From: Acinetobacter calcoaceticus ANC 3811
Lineage (GTDB): Bacteria > Pseudomonadota > Gammaproteobacteria > Pseudomonadales > Moraxellaceae
Length of the DNA: 64,000 nt
Reading direction: 5' to 3'
Assembly: GCF_000399665.1 (NCBI RefSeq)
Contig: NZ_KB976986.1
Location: 1,926,773-1,990,772, forward strand
The stretch's first letter is position 1; each line of letters begins with the position of its first letter. Positions 53,897-64,000 of the stretch are shown in pieces. The notes under the pieces are model-generated. The model did not search any database. It was not told the origin of the DNA and was given only the letters and a program-made list of their open reading frames with translations. Position numbers and translations under genes: made by a program.

Positions 53897-54805
53897 ATGG
53901 CTGCATTACCCTCACTAAGACAGCTATCATATTTAGTTACGTTGTCGGAAACTTTGCATTTTACTGAAGCAGCACGCCGCTCTTTTGTCACTCAATCGAC
54001 GTTATCAGGCGGCATCATGGAGCTTGAACGTTTATTAGGTGGCGTTCTGGTAGAACGTGATCGTCAGAATGTGCGTTTAACACCTTTAGGTGAACAAGTC
54101 GTTGCTCGTGCCCGTGTACTACTAGCAGATGCTCAAGATTTAATGCGTTTGAGCCGTGAAATGAGTGAGCCGTTAACGGGTGATTTGCATTTGGGTGTTA
54201 TTCCAACCATTGCACCTTTTATCCTGACACGCTTACTTAATGAAGTGCATCAACAGCTACCTAAAATTCAGCTGCATTTGCATGAAGCACAAAGTGAAAA
54301 AATTGTAGAGCGTTTGGAACACGGAAATCTAGACATGATTGTTCTTGCTCTACCGTTTGACACTCGAGGTCTAAAAGTCGCTGAAATTTCGAAAGAGAAT
54401 TTGTACCTTGTATGTAGTAAACAAGATACGAATGCTCTTCAAGCAAACTCTCTAGATGATCTTGATTTATCCAGATTAATTTTGCTTGAAGAAGGCCACT
54501 GCTTACGTGACCACGTTTTAAGTGCATGCCCTATCGGTGAGCGTAAAAACGACAACCGTTTAAAAGCAAGTTCTTTACCAACGTTAGTTGAAATGGTTTC
54601 TTCTGATTTAGGCTTTACGCTTTTACCAGAAATTGCAATTGAAAATAGTATGATCAAGTTTAATGATCAGATTACTGCAAAACCAATTGAAGATGCACCG
54701 AGCCGTACCTTAGCGCTAGTGACGCGTAAAAGTACACCATTGCAAAGTGAGTTCGATGTGTTACTACAAATTATGCAGAAAATCACGACAAGAATACATG
54801 AATAA
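53897..54805 (+). CDS. oxyR: Hydrogen-peroxide sensor and activator OxyR
   Basis: OxyR is a LysR regulator that forms an internal disulfide with peroxide and activates catalase and peroxidase genes. The 302-residue product has the helix-turn-helix near residues 20-45 and the redox pair Cys202 and Cys211 (in HCLRDHVLSAC), spaced 9 as in E. coli OxyR (199/208). It lies 6 bases after estB with AGGA before the ATG, so it is probably co-transcribed with rubA-rubB-estB. Confidence 0.95.
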   Translation: MAALPSLRQLSYLVTLSETLHFTEAARRSFVTQSTLSGGIMELERLLGGVLVERDRQNVRLTPLGEQVVARARVLLADAQDLMRLSREMSEPLTGDLHLGVIPTIAPFILTRLLNEVHQQLPKIQLHLHEAQSEKIVERLEHGNLDMIVLALPFDTRGLKVAEISKENLYLVCSKQDTNALQANSLDDLDLSRLILLEEGHCLRDHVLSACPIGERKNDNRLKASSLPTLVEMVSSDLGFTLLPEIAIENSMIKFNDQITAKPIEDAPSRTLALVTRKSTPLQSEFDVLLQIMQKITTRIHE

Positions 54806-54831
54806 AAAAAGGAGTCTTCGGACTCCTTTTT
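54804..54831. terminator. Bidirectional terminator after oxyR
   Basis: GGAGTC-TTCG-GACTCC flanked by an A-run and TTTTTATTTT. Confidence 0.93.
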
Positions 54832-54834
54832 ATT

Positions 54835-55434
54835 TTATTGCGGCGTTAAAGATGCCCACTTAAACACCCAAGCAGATGGCATATTCAAACTATTGTCAGC
54901 AATAATTTTTTCTCTAATAATTTGTGCAATGGCATAGTCATTGGCAGGGTCTACCATAACTCGTATTCCTTTAGTCGTTACACTCGTTACAACCTTGTAC
55001 CCTTTTGCTTCTAACTGCGACTGAACCGTACTTGCCTTATTTTGATTAGCAGCTAGCGCCACTTGTACCATCCATTTCTTTTCACCATTTTCTAAAATTT
55101 CTTTAGCGACAGCTGCATCAAGTTGCTTTTTACTATCAAAATTTTTCTTTTCTTCTACTTTCTTGGTGTGGATATCTTCAATTTTCTTTTGAGCTAAAAA
55201 CTCATCTTGTTTTGGTTTTCTTTTTTGGATGATTATTTTTTTATTTTTCTCTCCACTTTTGTTAGCTTTTTCATTAGATGAGTTTACAAAATAAGGATAT
55301 ATCGCTTGATCATCAAATCTTTGAAATACGATGATATCTCCATAACACTTCTGATCTGCATAGGCGGTCACTGGTATTATCCCCAAAAGTATTTTAATAA
55401 GTAAACTTCTAATAAAGCATTGCATCTTATTCAT
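54835..55434 (-). CDS. Exported SPOR-domain-like protein
   Basis: The 199-residue product has an N-terminal signal sequence (IRSLLIKILLGIIPVTAYA|D), a Lys-rich linker (about residues 55-105, almost all Lys/Glu/Asn) and a C-terminal domain. That domain has KKWMVQVALAANQNKASTVQSQLEAKGYKV, the pattern of SPOR domains, which bind glycan strands lacking stem peptides at division septa. Periplasmic location is expected. No membrane anchor remains after cleavage. Start ATG at 55434; ATG at 55425 is an alternative. Confidence 0.78.
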   Translation of the reverse strand: MNKMQCFIRSLLIKILLGIIPVTAYADQKCYGDIIVFQRFDDQAIYPYFVNSSNEKANKSGEKNKKIIIQKRKPKQDEFLAQKKIEDIHTKKVEEKKNFDSKKQLDAAVAKEILENGEKKWMVQVALAANQNKASTVQSQLEAKGYKVVTSVTTKGIRVMVDPANDYAIAQIIREKIIADNSLNMPSAWVFKWASLTPQ

Positions 55435-55624
55435 TTACCAAAGTTAAGTATATTTAATGCGGCGTATTAAAGTAGATTTCTCGTGATTTGTATATTTTTA
55501 TAATTCAATGTTTTATGTAAAAAATCACATATTTTCAAAACATATTGCAGTGCTTCAAATTATTGTCGTTTATCCAGCAACCATTTAGAAAAACTAACTA
55601 AATTACTTTGAATTTCAGTCAATT

Positions 55625-55652
55625 AAAAAAGCCGACAAAATGTCGGCTTTTA
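55625..55652 (-). terminator. Terminator after ppk1
   Basis: On the minus strand AAAAGCCGACA-TTT-TGTCGGCTTTTTT. Confidence 0.93.
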
Positions 55653-55670
55653 TTTATTCTTGAAAGTTGA

Positions 55671-57749
55671 TTATTTAATGATTTCCAATAACGCTCTTTG
55701 AGCATTATGCAATTTTTCACCCTCTGCTGGCTCAGCACGAATCCAAGTACCATCACCTTGTAGCAACCATGCCTGTTGATTATCTTGTAAGTAGTTCACC
55801 AAACCTTGTTGATAAATACGTTTTTTCAACGCAGGGTCTTCGACAGGGAAACATGCTTCAACACGATTAAATAAGTTACGGTCCATCCAGTCTGCACTTG
55901 AACAGTAAATACGTGCATCACCATTATTACTGAAGTAATAAACGCGAGTATGCTCAAGGAAGCGTCCTACAATTGAACGCACCCGAATATTCTCCGACAG
56001 GTTCGGTAAACCCGGACGTAAACAGCAAATCGAACGAATAATCAGGTCAATCTGAACACCTGCCTGAGAAGCTTCATATAATTTATTGATTAACTGGACT
56101 TCGGTTAACGCATTTACTTTAACAATGATCTGAGCTTTGCGCCCTGCTTTAGCATTGGCAATTTCTTCATCAATAAAGTTAATGAGCTGAGCATGTAAGG
56201 TAAATGGTGCATGTAATAGCTTTTTCAATTTCGCCATTTTGCCCATACCGGTCAATTCTTGGAATATACGATGTACATCTTCACACAGATCTTTATCTGT
56301 GGTCATGAGACCATAATCCGTATAAATTCGGGCATTCGTCGCATGGTAGTTACCCGTCCCTAAATGAACGTAACGTACCAATTTATTATTTTCACGGCGC
56401 ACAACCATAATCATTTTGGCATGGGTTTTATAACCTACGATACCGTAAACAACGACCGCACCAGCCTCTTGTAAAACGTTTGCTACCTCAATATTTGATT
56501 CTTCATCAAAGCGAGCACGTAATTCAATAACGGCAATAACTTCTTTTCCGTTACGCGCCGCTTCTGCCAAAATTTGCACAATTTCAGAATCAGCGCCACT
56601 ACGATATAACGTCTGCTTAATTGCTAATACTTGTGGATCACGCGCAGATTCACGTAGCAATTGAATAACTGGTGCAAAAGATTCAAACGGATGATGCAGT
56701 AAAATATCTTGTTTCTGCATTGCCGAGAAAATACTCTCGGTCTTTTTAAATACTTTAGGCACAACTGGCGTATGCGAGTCATAACGTAAATGGGGACGTT
56801 TAAAATTTGAAACCAGACGAGCTAAGTTTACTGGACCATCAACTTTATATAATTGCTCATCAGTTAAATCGAACTCTTCAAGTAAGTACTCATAAATATG
56901 TTGTGGACAGTTATGAGTCACTTCTAAGCGAACCGCACGACCAAAACGTCGAGAACTTAATTCACCTTTTAATGCTTTAGCTAAGTCTTCAACATCTTCG
57001 TTCAATGCCAAGTCCGCATTACGTGTCACACGGAATTGGTAACATCCAGTTGCTGTCATTCCTGGGAATAAATCAGACACATGTTCATGGATAATTGCCG
57101 ACAACATCACGTGATGTTCTTTACCACCTGTTAATTCGTCTGGTAGGCGTACAACGCGAGGTAATGAACGTGGTGCAGGCACAACAGCTAAATCAATTTG
57201 ACGACCAAAAGCATCTTTACCTTCAAGCGTAATAATGAAGTTCAAGCTTTTATTAACAAGTCGAGGAAATGGATGTGCTGGATCTAAGCTAATTGGAGTT
57301 AATACAGGTGCAACTTGTTCCTGAAAATATTTTTTTACCCAAGCAGACTGAGCTGGAGTTAACTCACCACGACGTAAGAAACAAATATCTTCTTCACGTA
57401 GTTTAGGTAAGATTTGCTCATTTAAAATACGATATTGACGCTCAATCGCAGCATGAGCTGTTTCAGATATTTTTTGTAAAACTTGTCTTGGCGTAAGACC
57501 ATCAGGGCTACGGCTTTCATTGCCTAGAGAGAATTGCTCCATCACTCCCGCAACACGAATTTCAAAGAACTCATCGAGATTACGTGAAAAAATGAGCAAG
57601 AAATTCATTCGCTCAAGCAATGGATGTAAAGGGTCTACCGCTTGTTCCAATACACGCAAATGGAAGTCAAGAATAGACAATTCACGATTTATATAACGGT
57701 CATTATAACTATATTCTATTGGGGTCGTTGCTGTAATCGCTGTATTCAT
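55671..57749 (-). CDS. ppk1: Polyphosphate kinase 1
   Basis: PPK1 polymerises ATP gamma-phosphates into inorganic polyphosphate. The 692-residue product has the N-terminal domain ([19 protein letters not shown]), the head domain, and two phospholipase-D-like catalytic domains. The phosphorylated His is in [18 protein letters not shown], followed by VHLGTGNYH, and a second conserved region has [12 protein letters not shown]. Length matches E. coli Ppk (688). No ppx is adjacent; mtgA lies about 100 bases upstream on the same strand. Confidence 0.96.
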   Translation of the reverse strand: MNTAITATTPIEYSYNDRYINRELSILDFHLRVLEQAVDPLHPLLERMNFLLIFSRNLDEFFEIRVAGVMEQFSLGNESRSPDGLTPRQVLQKISETAHAAIERQYRILNEQILPKLREEDICFLRRGELTPAQSAWVKKYFQEQVAPVLTPISLDPAHPFPRLVNKSLNFIITLEGKDAFGRQIDLAVVPAPRSLPRVVRLPDELTGGKEHHVMLSAIIHEHVSDLFPGMTATGCYQFRVTRNADLALNEDVEDLAKALKGELSSRRFGRAVRLEVTHNCPQHIYEYLLEEFDLTDEQLYKVDGPVNLARLVSNFKRPHLRYDSHTPVVPKVFKKTESIFSAMQKQDILLHHPFESFAPVIQLLRESARDPQVLAIKQTLYRSGADSEIVQILAEAARNGKEVIAVIELRARFDEESNIEVANVLQEAGAVVVYGIVGYKTHAKMIMVVRRENNKLVRYVHLGTGNYHATNARIYTDYGLMTTDKDLCEDVHRIFQELTGMGKMAKLKKLLHAPFTLHAQLINFIDEEIANAKAGRKAQIIVKVNALTEVQLINKLYEASQAGVQIDLIIRSICCLRPGLPNLSENIRVRSIVGRFLEHTRVYYFSNNGDARIYCSSADWMDRNLFNRVEACFPVEDPALKKRIYQQGLVNYLQDNQQAWLLQGDGTWIRAEPAEGEKLHNAQRALLEIIK

Positions 57750-57854
57750 GTCTAACTCTATTCTCTATCCAGCCAAAATCTCTATAAACCAGTATGCTGC
57801 AAAAATATGACAATTTGGTAAAAACTAAAAAATTAACACATCTTTAAAACAGCA

Positions 57855-58532
57855 TTATTCAGGAATCTGGGTGCTATTCATATAACGTAAAATAACGCGT
57901 TTTCTATATTGTAGTTTATGATCGTTGCGGTGATCTTGATAATATTTTGGATCAGGCAATAATGCGGCTAAGAAAGCAGCTTGTTCACGCGTTAAGCTTT
58001 TAGCACTTTTACCATAATAATGATGAGCGGCTGCTTCAACACCATACAGATTTTTGCCAAATTCAACCGAGTTCATATATACCTCAAGAATTCGGCGTTT
58101 TGACCACATCCGTTCCATCATCCAAGTCGCGACTGTTTCTTGGCCTTTACGAATAAATGAACGCTTATTGTATAAAAACAAGTTCTTCGCAAGCTGTTGA
58201 GACACCGTAGAACCACCCGCAACCACTTCACCCTCTTCATTATTTCGCTCAAGGGCAAAACGGATACCTTGCCAGTCAAAACCATGATGATGGATAAATT
58301 TTGCGTCTTCGCCCGCTAAAATCGCATGTTTGAAATTGTCGCTAATATCATCATAGTCAAGCCACTGATGGACAATTGGCTCTGATGTATCAGACCAATA
58401 ATCAATTCGCATGAACATGGTCGTATCCACTTCATGTGTCCGCCACCAGACCAAACTCGAAAAAATCCAAAGTTGAATAAGGAGAATCGCCCCAATAAAA
58501 ATTAACAACACGCGAACAATAAAAGCTTTCAT
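57855..58532 (-). CDS. mtgA: Monofunctional peptidoglycan glycosyltransferase MtgA
   Basis: MtgA polymerises glycan strands from lipid II in the inner membrane. The 225-residue product has one N-terminal membrane helix (about residues 7-30) and a GT51 domain with [13 protein letters not shown] (catalytic Glu), [13 protein letters not shown] and [23 protein letters not shown]. It lacks the transpeptidase domain of class A PBPs. Length is near E. coli MtgA (242). Confidence 0.95.
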   Translation of the reverse strand: MKAFIVRVLLIFIGAILLIQLWIFSSLVWWRTHEVDTTMFMRIDYWSDTSEPIVHQWLDYDDISDNFKHAILAGEDAKFIHHHGFDWQGIRFALERNNEEGEVVAGGSTVSQQLAKNLFLYNKRSFIRKGQETVATWMMERMWSKRRILEVYMNSVEFGKNLYGVEAAAHHYYGKSAKSLTREQAAFLAALLPDPKYYQDHRNDHKLQYRKRVILRYMNSTQIPE

Positions 58533-58608
58533 GTTCGTCCTGATCTCCTGTATTCAACTTTTTTCATGTTAAGCTGTAAAGCATGTTCATATATAACAAA
58601 AGCATAGC

Positions 58609-59418
58609 ATGACTCAATATCAGCCTCCGCACATTAATCGTAAACTCAATGTACAAACTTGGTGGCTGACCGCCCTGCTCATCGCAATTAACGTAGGTTT
58701 GTTTGCCTGGCAAATTCTATCTGGCGTCGATATTAGTGACCCCGCCATGAAAGATGCTATTCATTGGGGAGCTGATTTTACACCACTTACTTTTTCTGGG
58801 CAGCCTGAACGTCTATTTACCAGCATGTTTTTTCATTTTGGTTTAGTCCATCTCATGCTCAACATGTGGGCCTTATATATTTTCGGTAATGTTGCCGAGT
58901 CACTATTTGGTCGCTTCTATTTTATTGGGATGTATTTACTTGCTGGCTTATTCGGTAGTCTGCTCAGTAGCTATATGACTATTCAAAATGGACATGAATT
59001 GCTGCAACATTTTGACCAGAGCTTACTTCCCCATGTCAGTGCAGGCGCATCTGGTGCTGTGATGGGATTAGGTGCTGCGTTAACAGTACTTTCTTTATTT
59101 CCCCCACTTCCGCATCAAGCCTACATACTCGATAAAAAAGCATTATTAATGATTATGGCAATCAACCTTATTTTTGGTTTTGTCGCAGCGGGCATTAATA
59201 ATGCCGCACATATTGGCGGCATGGTTATTGGAGCATTCCTTGCACTGATGTGGTACTTAAGCTACGTCAGTAAATTTAAAAATACGCTCAGAATTTTAGG
59301 CTTATTCGGAGCAGTTGTAATTACAGGTGGTTTTTATATGTACTGTGTACAACTCAACTCACCTTTACTTCCACTATGGCATGAAATCATCATCCAAAAC
59401 CCCGGAATTATTCCTTAA
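58609..59418 (+). CDS. Rhomboid-family intramembrane serine protease
   Basis: The 269-residue protein has six or seven hydrophobic segments. It carries the rhomboid motifs HFGLVHLMLNMWAL (His and Asn of the oxyanion site), GASGAVMGLG (catalytic Ser148) and NAAHIGGMVIG (catalytic His201). Such proteases cleave membrane-protein helices; substrates here are unknown. It is convergent with the ybbP-type permease gene (1 base apart). Confidence 0.92.
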   Translation: MTQYQPPHINRKLNVQTWWLTALLIAINVGLFAWQILSGVDISDPAMKDAIHWGADFTPLTFSGQPERLFTSMFFHFGLVHLMLNMWALYIFGNVAESLFGRFYFIGMYLLAGLFGSLLSSYMTIQNGHELLQHFDQSLLPHVSAGASGAVMGLGAALTVLSLFPPLPHQAYILDKKALLMIMAINLIFGFVAAGINNAAHIGGMVIGAFLALMWYLSYVSKFKNTLRILGLFGAVVITGGFYMYCVQLNSPLLPLWHEIIIQNPGIIP

Positions 59419-59419
59419 G

Positions 59420-61879
59420 CTACAGCTGGTTTAATTCCCTTAAGCTTTGTAAAGGCGGTAAGTTGCAAAGATAACCAAGTCGATAACGACCAATCAGCGC
59501 GCAAACCAGCATCATGCCAAGGGGTAAAATCAGCCATATTTCAAAATGCCACTGTATTGCCATATTCATTTTATAACTAGCAATCGCACTAATCACTTCT
59601 GCAAAACAGCAGGCTACTATGCCTGCTAACAATCCTAAAAAACCAATTTCAAAACTGAGCATCTGCTTCATTTTATTTTTAGATAAACCAAATGAGCGTA
59701 GTAAAGCAACTTCACGGCGCCTTTCATCCATTAATAGATTTAAACAAGCAATCAGCACTAATACACCAGAAAATCCGACTAAGGCAGCTAATACAGTCAC
59801 AATTTTGACCAAAACATTCATTAAGCGTTTTACTTCATCCAAGATTCGATCCACATCAATAAAAACTGTATTTGAAAATTGCTGAATAATATTGATCATT
59901 TTTGGTTGGTCTTGCTTAGGTACATAAAAACTACCCAAGTAACTTCCAGCATTTTCGTCTAAGGTTTTAGGGGAAAAAATAAAGAAAAAATTAGGGCTAA
60001 AACTCTCCCACTCCACGCTCCGAAAATTGACAACTTTGGCTTGTAATGTGCCTTCTGGCAGGCTAAAGGTAAGTGTGTCTCCAATTTGGATTCCCAAACT
60101 TTCGGCAGTTTTACTTTCGACTGAAACTTGCCCCACGCCATTAAACTGGGTTTGTCCTTTTGTAATGGCATTGTCATTCGGCAATTCATTTGATTGCGTC
60201 AGATTTAACTCACGGCGCAAAGAGTTATTTTGTTTTATGGCTTCTTCTGAAAAAGGCACATCATTCTTTGCTACCAGTCGGCCTCGGATGTTTGGATATA
60301 ACGGCGTACTTTGCCAACCATGTAACTTTAATTGTTGCTCAAAAGGTTTTAAATCGAATGGAGGTAAACCATATACAAATTGATTAGGAGTCCCTTCCGG
60401 AAGCTGTTGCTGCCATCGTTGTAATAAATCCGTTCTTAATACACTGAGTACCGTAATGAGGCTTAAGCCTAAAGCCAGTGCAGTAATTTGTAAGGCACTT
60501 TGCGAGGGCGACCGAATATAAAAAGACAAACGATTTTTCATCTTTTTTAAACTACGAAGCAAGAGCCAAACAACGGTATACAGCAAAATACAAAGAACGA
60601 TAATCGCAGCCAAAATCATAATGCTGAGCATCAAGTTTTCACTCAACACCAAACTAAAAACAATCAGGCTGCTAATGCCAGCAAAAAACATAAAGAATAA
60701 TGATTTTCGAGATTTGGCTTCTTCCCGAATCACCCGAATTGGAGGTGTATTTAAAAGCTCCCAAATACTTGGCAAAATAAAACCAAGCAGCACAATCACA
60801 CTCGTAAAAATAGCAATTGGTAAAGGTCCGACTAAAAGAGGAATAACCGAAAAACTTAACTCTAATTGAGGAATCAATTGCAGCATAAGTTGCAGCAGGC
60901 CATATCCCATGACTAAGCCTAATAGACTGCCCATCACAATTGAAATCGCACTAACAATACAAAGCAATCCAATATAGGCCCATAAAATTTGGAACTTACT
61001 GGCGCCTAGACATCTGAGAAGCGCAATGTGATCTTGGTTTTGCTGAACATATCTTTGACTCGTTAAAGCAATCGCAATACCGCACAATAAAATCGTTAAA
61101 ATATTGGCCAGTTGCAAAAAGGTATCTAGGTTTTCAAGCGGGCGTAATAACCGACTATTTGATTCATTTGCATCACGCAAACGTAGACCCGCCGTTTCAT
61201 CTGCTTCTTTAGAAGGTTGATGCTGTTGCTTAAATTGCTTACTAAAGTTCTGAACTTGTTCAAGGCTACCAGCCATTAATAAACGATAGTCAATTCTGCT
61301 CCCTGTTTGAATTGCATGAGTTTTAGCAATATCGGCCTGATGAATAATAACCGTTGGAGAAAAACCTGAAAAACCGAGTTCCTGATTTGAATCACGCACA
61401 ATCACGCCACTAAAACGAAAGGTACCATCAGCAATAGAAACAGTATCTCCCCTTTTTACTTTTAGTAAATCGGCAGCCCTTTGACTTAGCCAGACTTCAC
61501 CAGATTGAATCGCTTGAGTTTTTGGCGCAATTTCAAGCTGTCCTCTTAGTGGAAATGCAGGTTCTATCGCTTTTACATTGACCATGACAAACTGATCTTG
61601 GGTATGCGCCATCGAACTAAACATGGTCACATTGGTTTGTTTCAGACCCAACTGCTCTGCGCTTTTTTTCCACGACTGTTCGATAGGTTCATTATTCGAC
61701 AGAACTAAATCAGCACCCAACATTTGCGAAGCTTGCAAACTGACAGCATTTTTCACTTGGTCATTACTAAATTTCAGGGCTGTGGTTGCACTAATCGCAA
61801 GCGATAGAGCAATAATCAGCAGATATAATCCACCCGTACGAAAACTTTGTAGGAAGAGCGGCTTTAGAAGATTACGCAT
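59420..61879 (-). CDS. ybbP: YbbP-type ABC transporter permease (FtsX/MacB-like)
   Basis: The 819-residue inner-membrane protein has two FtsX-type permease units (about residues 255-380 and 690-810) separated by further helices and periplasmic regions. The N-terminus LLKPLFLQSFRTGGLYLLIIALSLAIS and LRCLGASKFQILWAYIGL and LLRSFGLSKNKMKQMLSFEIGF are FtsX coupling segments. With YbbA it forms a MacB-like mechanotransmission or lipid-handling system of unknown cargo. It starts 3 bases after the ybbA stop. The ybbP-ybbA/tesA arrangement is that of E. coli. Confidence 0.92.
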   Translation of the reverse strand: MRNLLKPLFLQSFRTGGLYLLIIALSLAISATTALKFSNDQVKNAVSLQASQMLGADLVLSNNEPIEQSWKKSAEQLGLKQTNVTMFSSMAHTQDQFVMVNVKAIEPAFPLRGQLEIAPKTQAIQSGEVWLSQRAADLLKVKRGDTVSIADGTFRFSGVIVRDSNQELGFSGFSPTVIIHQADIAKTHAIQTGSRIDYRLLMAGSLEQVQNFSKQFKQQHQPSKEADETAGLRLRDANESNSRLLRPLENLDTFLQLANILTILLCGIAIALTSQRYVQQNQDHIALLRCLGASKFQILWAYIGLLCIVSAISIVMGSLLGLVMGYGLLQLMLQLIPQLELSFSVIPLLVGPLPIAIFTSVIVLLGFILPSIWELLNTPPIRVIREEAKSRKSLFFMFFAGISSLIVFSLVLSENLMLSIMILAAIIVLCILLYTVVWLLLRSLKKMKNRLSFYIRSPSQSALQITALALGLSLITVLSVLRTDLLQRWQQQLPEGTPNQFVYGLPPFDLKPFEQQLKLHGWQSTPLYPNIRGRLVAKNDVPFSEEAIKQNNSLRRELNLTQSNELPNDNAITKGQTQFNGVGQVSVESKTAESLGIQIGDTLTFSLPEGTLQAKVVNFRSVEWESFSPNFFFIFSPKTLDENAGSYLGSFYVPKQDQPKMINIIQQFSNTVFIDVDRILDEVKRLMNVLVKIVTVLAALVGFSGVLVLIACLNLLMDERRREVALLRSFGLSKNKMKQMLSFEIGFLGLLAGIVACCFAEVISAIASYKMNMAIQWHFEIWLILPLGMMLVCALIGRYRLGYLCNLPPLQSLRELNQL

Positions 61880-61882
61880 AAT

Positions 61883-62575
61883 TTAACCACCCTGTACTAT
61901 CTTTAGTCGGCCGTCATCTAACTCAACATGACGCTGACAAAGGGTTGCTAAATTACGATCATGGGTCACTAAAATCAGAGTCGTACCTAACTCTCGATTT
62001 AAATCAAAGAGCAAACTTTCAATTTCTTGTGCTGTCTGACCATCTAGGTTTCCGGTCGGTTCATCCGCAAAAATAATTTGTGGTTCTGCAATAAGAGCTC
62101 GTGCAATCGCCACACGTTGTTGCTCCCCTCCAGATAAGACTTTAGGCGTTTGTTCAACCTGACGACTAAGACCTACTCGATGCAACCAATCTAAAGCTTT
62201 TTTCTCTGCGGTTTTATAATCAAAATCTTTACGTAACCGTAAAGGCAACATTACGTTTTCAAGCGCACTCAACTGAGGTAAAAGTTGGAACGACTGAAAT
62301 ACGAAACCAATATGCTGCATTCTAATTTGGGCACGTTGTTCCTCTGTTAACTGATGAACAGCTTGACCACACAACCAAACTTCACCTTCAGATGGTTGAT
62401 CTAAAGTCGCCAAAATTCCCAATAATGTTGATTTACCTGAGCCAGAACGCCCAGTAATCGCCACCTGCTCCCCTTCAAAAATCTCTAAATCGATATCTTT
62501 TAAAATCGTAAACTGATTTTGGTTAATCTGAATAGTTTGTGTAACTTGATGGGCAGCAATGATGGGTTGTGGCAT
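61883..62575 (-). CDS. ybbA: YbbA-type ABC transporter ATP-binding protein
   Basis: The 230-residue ATPase has Walker [10 protein letters not shown] near residue 39, the ABC signature [15 protein letters not shown] near residue 142 and Walker [16 protein letters not shown], the layout of the MacB/LolD branch. It energises the adjacent ybbP permease, whose start lies 3 bases downstream. The tesA gene is divergent, 44 bases away. Confidence 0.94.
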   Translation of the reverse strand: MPQPIIAAHQVTQTIQINQNQFTILKDIDLEIFEGEQVAITGRSGSGKSTLLGILATLDQPSEGEVWLCGQAVHQLTEEQRAQIRMQHIGFVFQSFQLLPQLSALENVMLPLRLRKDFDYKTAEKKALDWLHRVGLSRQVEQTPKVLSGGEQQRVAIARALIAEPQIIFADEPTGNLDGQTAQEIESLLFDLNRELGTTLILVTHDRNLATLCQRHVELDDGRLKIVQGG

Positions 62576-62619
62576 GATGTAAAAAGTCCTATTTATTCAG
62601 AATCAGGGTCGAAGTACAA

Positions 62620-63243
62620 ATGTCTAAATCTTTTTTGATTGGTTCTAAAAGCATCATGCTCATCTCATTAAGTATGCTGCCTATGCTTGTATCGGCAAAA
62701 ACTATTTTAATTTTAGGAGATAGTATCAGTGCCGGTTACGGAATTGATCCCAAACAAGGTTGGGTACAATTACTGCAAAAACGCTTAGACCAACAGTATC
62801 CCAAACAACATAAAGTGGTCAATGCAAGTGTTAGTGGAGAAACAACCAGCGGCGCTTTAGCCCGATTACCTAAGTTATTACAGACTTATAAACCAAATGT
62901 GGTCGTGATTGAATTAGGCGGAAATGATGGCTTACGTGGGCAACCACCTCAAATGATTCAAAAAAATCTGGACCAGCTCATTCAATTAAGCCAGAAACAA
63001 AGAGCCAAAGTTATTCTTTTTGGCATGAAAATTCCGCCAAATTATGGGGCTGCATATAGCAAAGCTTTTGAAAATAACTATAAAGTTGTCAGCCAAAAAT
63101 ATCAGGTGAAATTACTACCATTTTTTCTTGATGGAGTCGCAGGTCAAAAACAGCTTATGCAAAATGACTTGATTCACCCCAATGCTCAAGCACAGTCAGA
63201 ATTACTTAATTTGGCTTATCCATATATAAAAGGTGCCCTGTAG
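62620..63243 (+). CDS. tesA: Acyl-CoA thioesterase I / arylesterase TesA
   Basis: TesA is a periplasmic SGNH hydrolase with thioesterase, protease-I and lysophospholipase activity. The 207-residue product has a signal sequence (ending LVSAK), then block I ILGDSISAGYG (catalytic Ser), block III GGNDGLRG (Asn) and block V DLIHPNAQ (Asp/His). It is divergent from ybbA-ybbP exactly as in E. coli. A terminator overlaps its stop codon. Confidence 0.93.
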   Translation: MSKSFLIGSKSIMLISLSMLPMLVSAKTILILGDSISAGYGIDPKQGWVQLLQKRLDQQYPKQHKVVNASVSGETTSGALARLPKLLQTYKPNVVVIELGGNDGLRGQPPQMIQKNLDQLIQLSQKQRAKVILFGMKIPPNYGAAYSKAFENNYKVVSQKYQVKLLPFFLDGVAGQKQLMQNDLIHPNAQAQSELLNLAYPYIKGAL

Positions 63244-63252
63244 GCACCTTTT
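63228..63252. terminator. Bidirectional terminator, tesA / carbonic anhydrase
   Basis: AAAAGGTGCC-CTGTA-GGCACCTTTT, overlapping the tesA stop codon. Confidence 0.88.
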
Positions 63253-63278
63253 AGTTTTAAGTATTATTGCTAATATGA

Positions 63279-63893
63279 TTAGAAATCAAAAAAAGTAACT
63301 TCACCAGTTTCTAGCGAATATTCAGCGCCAACAACAATTAATTTACCTTGTGCAATCAAGCTTTCAAGCACACTTGAACCGTGACGTAATTGATTTACCG
63401 AAGCAAAAACGTTTGAACGTACCGCATGACATGAAAGTTTCTTCAAATCATTTTTTAAATCAGTTTGCATTAAAATTTCAACTGATGGGCGAACACGGTT
63501 CACAATCGACATTAAGTTAGATGATGGTGGCTGATCAGGGTTCATTAATGTATCAATGGTCGCCTGAATCGCGCCACAATGACTATGTCCTAATACAACA
63601 ACAACTGGGCAGTCATAACGCTCTGCCGCGAATTCAACACTACCTACTTGTGAAGGAGCAACAACGTTACCAGCAACACGAATTACGAATAAGTCACCAA
63701 GACCTTGGTCAAATACCATTTCTGCTGGAACACGTGAGTCTGAACAACCTAATACAATCGCAAACGGATTTTGATCCTTTGCCATTTCAGCGCGTTCATG
63801 ATGAGATAAGGTTTTTGCAAGGGAAGTATTTCCATTTACAAATCGTTGATTACCAGCTTTCAGACGATCTAAAACTTCTTGCGCAGTAGGCAT
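63279..63893 (-). CDS. Beta-class carbonic anhydrase
   Basis: The enzyme interconverts CO2 and bicarbonate using zinc. The 204-residue product has the beta-class signature FAIVLGCSDSRVPAE (zinc Cys, Asp/Arg dyad) and VVVVLGHSHCGA (His and Cys zinc ligands), plus VIRVAGNVV. Length is typical of Can/CynT-like enzymes. I chose ATG at 63893 (GGAAA upstream); a TTG at 63917 would add eight residues. Single gene with a shared terminator. Confidence 0.95.
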   Translation of the reverse strand: MPTAQEVLDRLKAGNQRFVNGNTSLAKTLSHHERAEMAKDQNPFAIVLGCSDSRVPAEMVFDQGLGDLFVIRVAGNVVAPSQVGSVEFAAERYDCPVVVVLGHSHCGAIQATIDTLMNPDQPPSSNLMSIVNRVRPSVEILMQTDLKNDLKKLSCHAVRSNVFASVNQLRHGSSVLESLIAQGKLIVVGAEYSLETGEVTFFDF

Positions 63894-64000
63894 TTTATAT
63901 TTCCATTGTTCTTTCAAGGTTGGAAATCATTTTAATGTGTCAAAATTTGAATGTCACTGACAAAAAATTAAATCCTTTTCCATGAAAAATTTAAAAAATA

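Overview
This AT-rich window carries the core chromosome of a gammaproteobacterium, almost certainly Acinetobacter (baumannii/calcoaceticus group). The evidence is the rubA-rubB-estB-oxyR cluster known from Acinetobacter, a Wzi-type capsule protein, the long (534-residue) form of isocitrate lyase, and an orphan rnfB next to nth. I see no insertion sequence, prophage, CRISPR array, tRNA or rRNA. Coding density is high and most operons end in clear hairpin terminators, many of them shared by convergent genes.

Layout, left to right. 1-2.9 kb: a truncated esterase, a BON lipoprotein, yraN and divergent rsmI, a remnant of the E. coli rsmI-yraN-dolP neighbourhood. 3.0-5.8 kb: two divergent regulator/transporter pairs, ArgP/ArgO (basic amino acid export) and a PbrR-type MerR regulator with a short cation-efflux protein. 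5.9-6.2 kb: a small acidic SutA-like protein behind a strongly structured leader. 6.3-14.0 kb: the conserved ubiI-ubiH-pepP-ygfB / coiled-coil-zapA-ssrS(6S RNA)-fau block, interrupted between ssrS and fau by three small envelope-type genes on the other strand. 14.5-17.7 kb: lon and rlmH, with a candidate small RNA between them. 17.8-25.9 kb: a dioxygenase, a two-META-domain lipoprotein, gdhA, rnfB-nth, adk and envelope proteins. 26.2-28.7 kb: mrdA (PBP2)-rsmD.

28.8-34.5 kb: a complete urease operon on the minus strand in the order ureD-ureA-ureB-ureC-ureE-ureF-ureG-hupE, combining enzyme, nickel insertion chaperones and a nickel permease. 34.7-43.6 kb: lipoproteins (one NlpE-like), aceA with a divergent LysR regulator, a CNNM/CorC membrane protein, a citrate-type transporter and two poorly characterised proteins. 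43.7-46.3 kb: cysDN for sulfate activation, preceded by a short leader ORF overlapping cysD. 46.6-49.8 kb: wzi and lysS. 50.0-54.8 kb: a YqiA-type esterase, an SRPBCC protein, then rubA-rubB-estB-oxyR. 54.8-64 kb: a SPOR-domain secreted protein, ppk1, mtgA, a rhomboid protease, the ybbA-ybbP ABC system divergent from tesA, and a beta carbonic anhydrase.

The main items for a second look are the orphan soluble RnfB, the cysD leader ORF, the degenerate C-terminus of CysN, the SutA-like gene with its stem-loop leader, the two-hairpin RNA candidate between lon and rlmH, and two unannotated membrane microproteins (37 and 45 residues). All functional names come from motifs, length and synteny read by eye; no database search was run.
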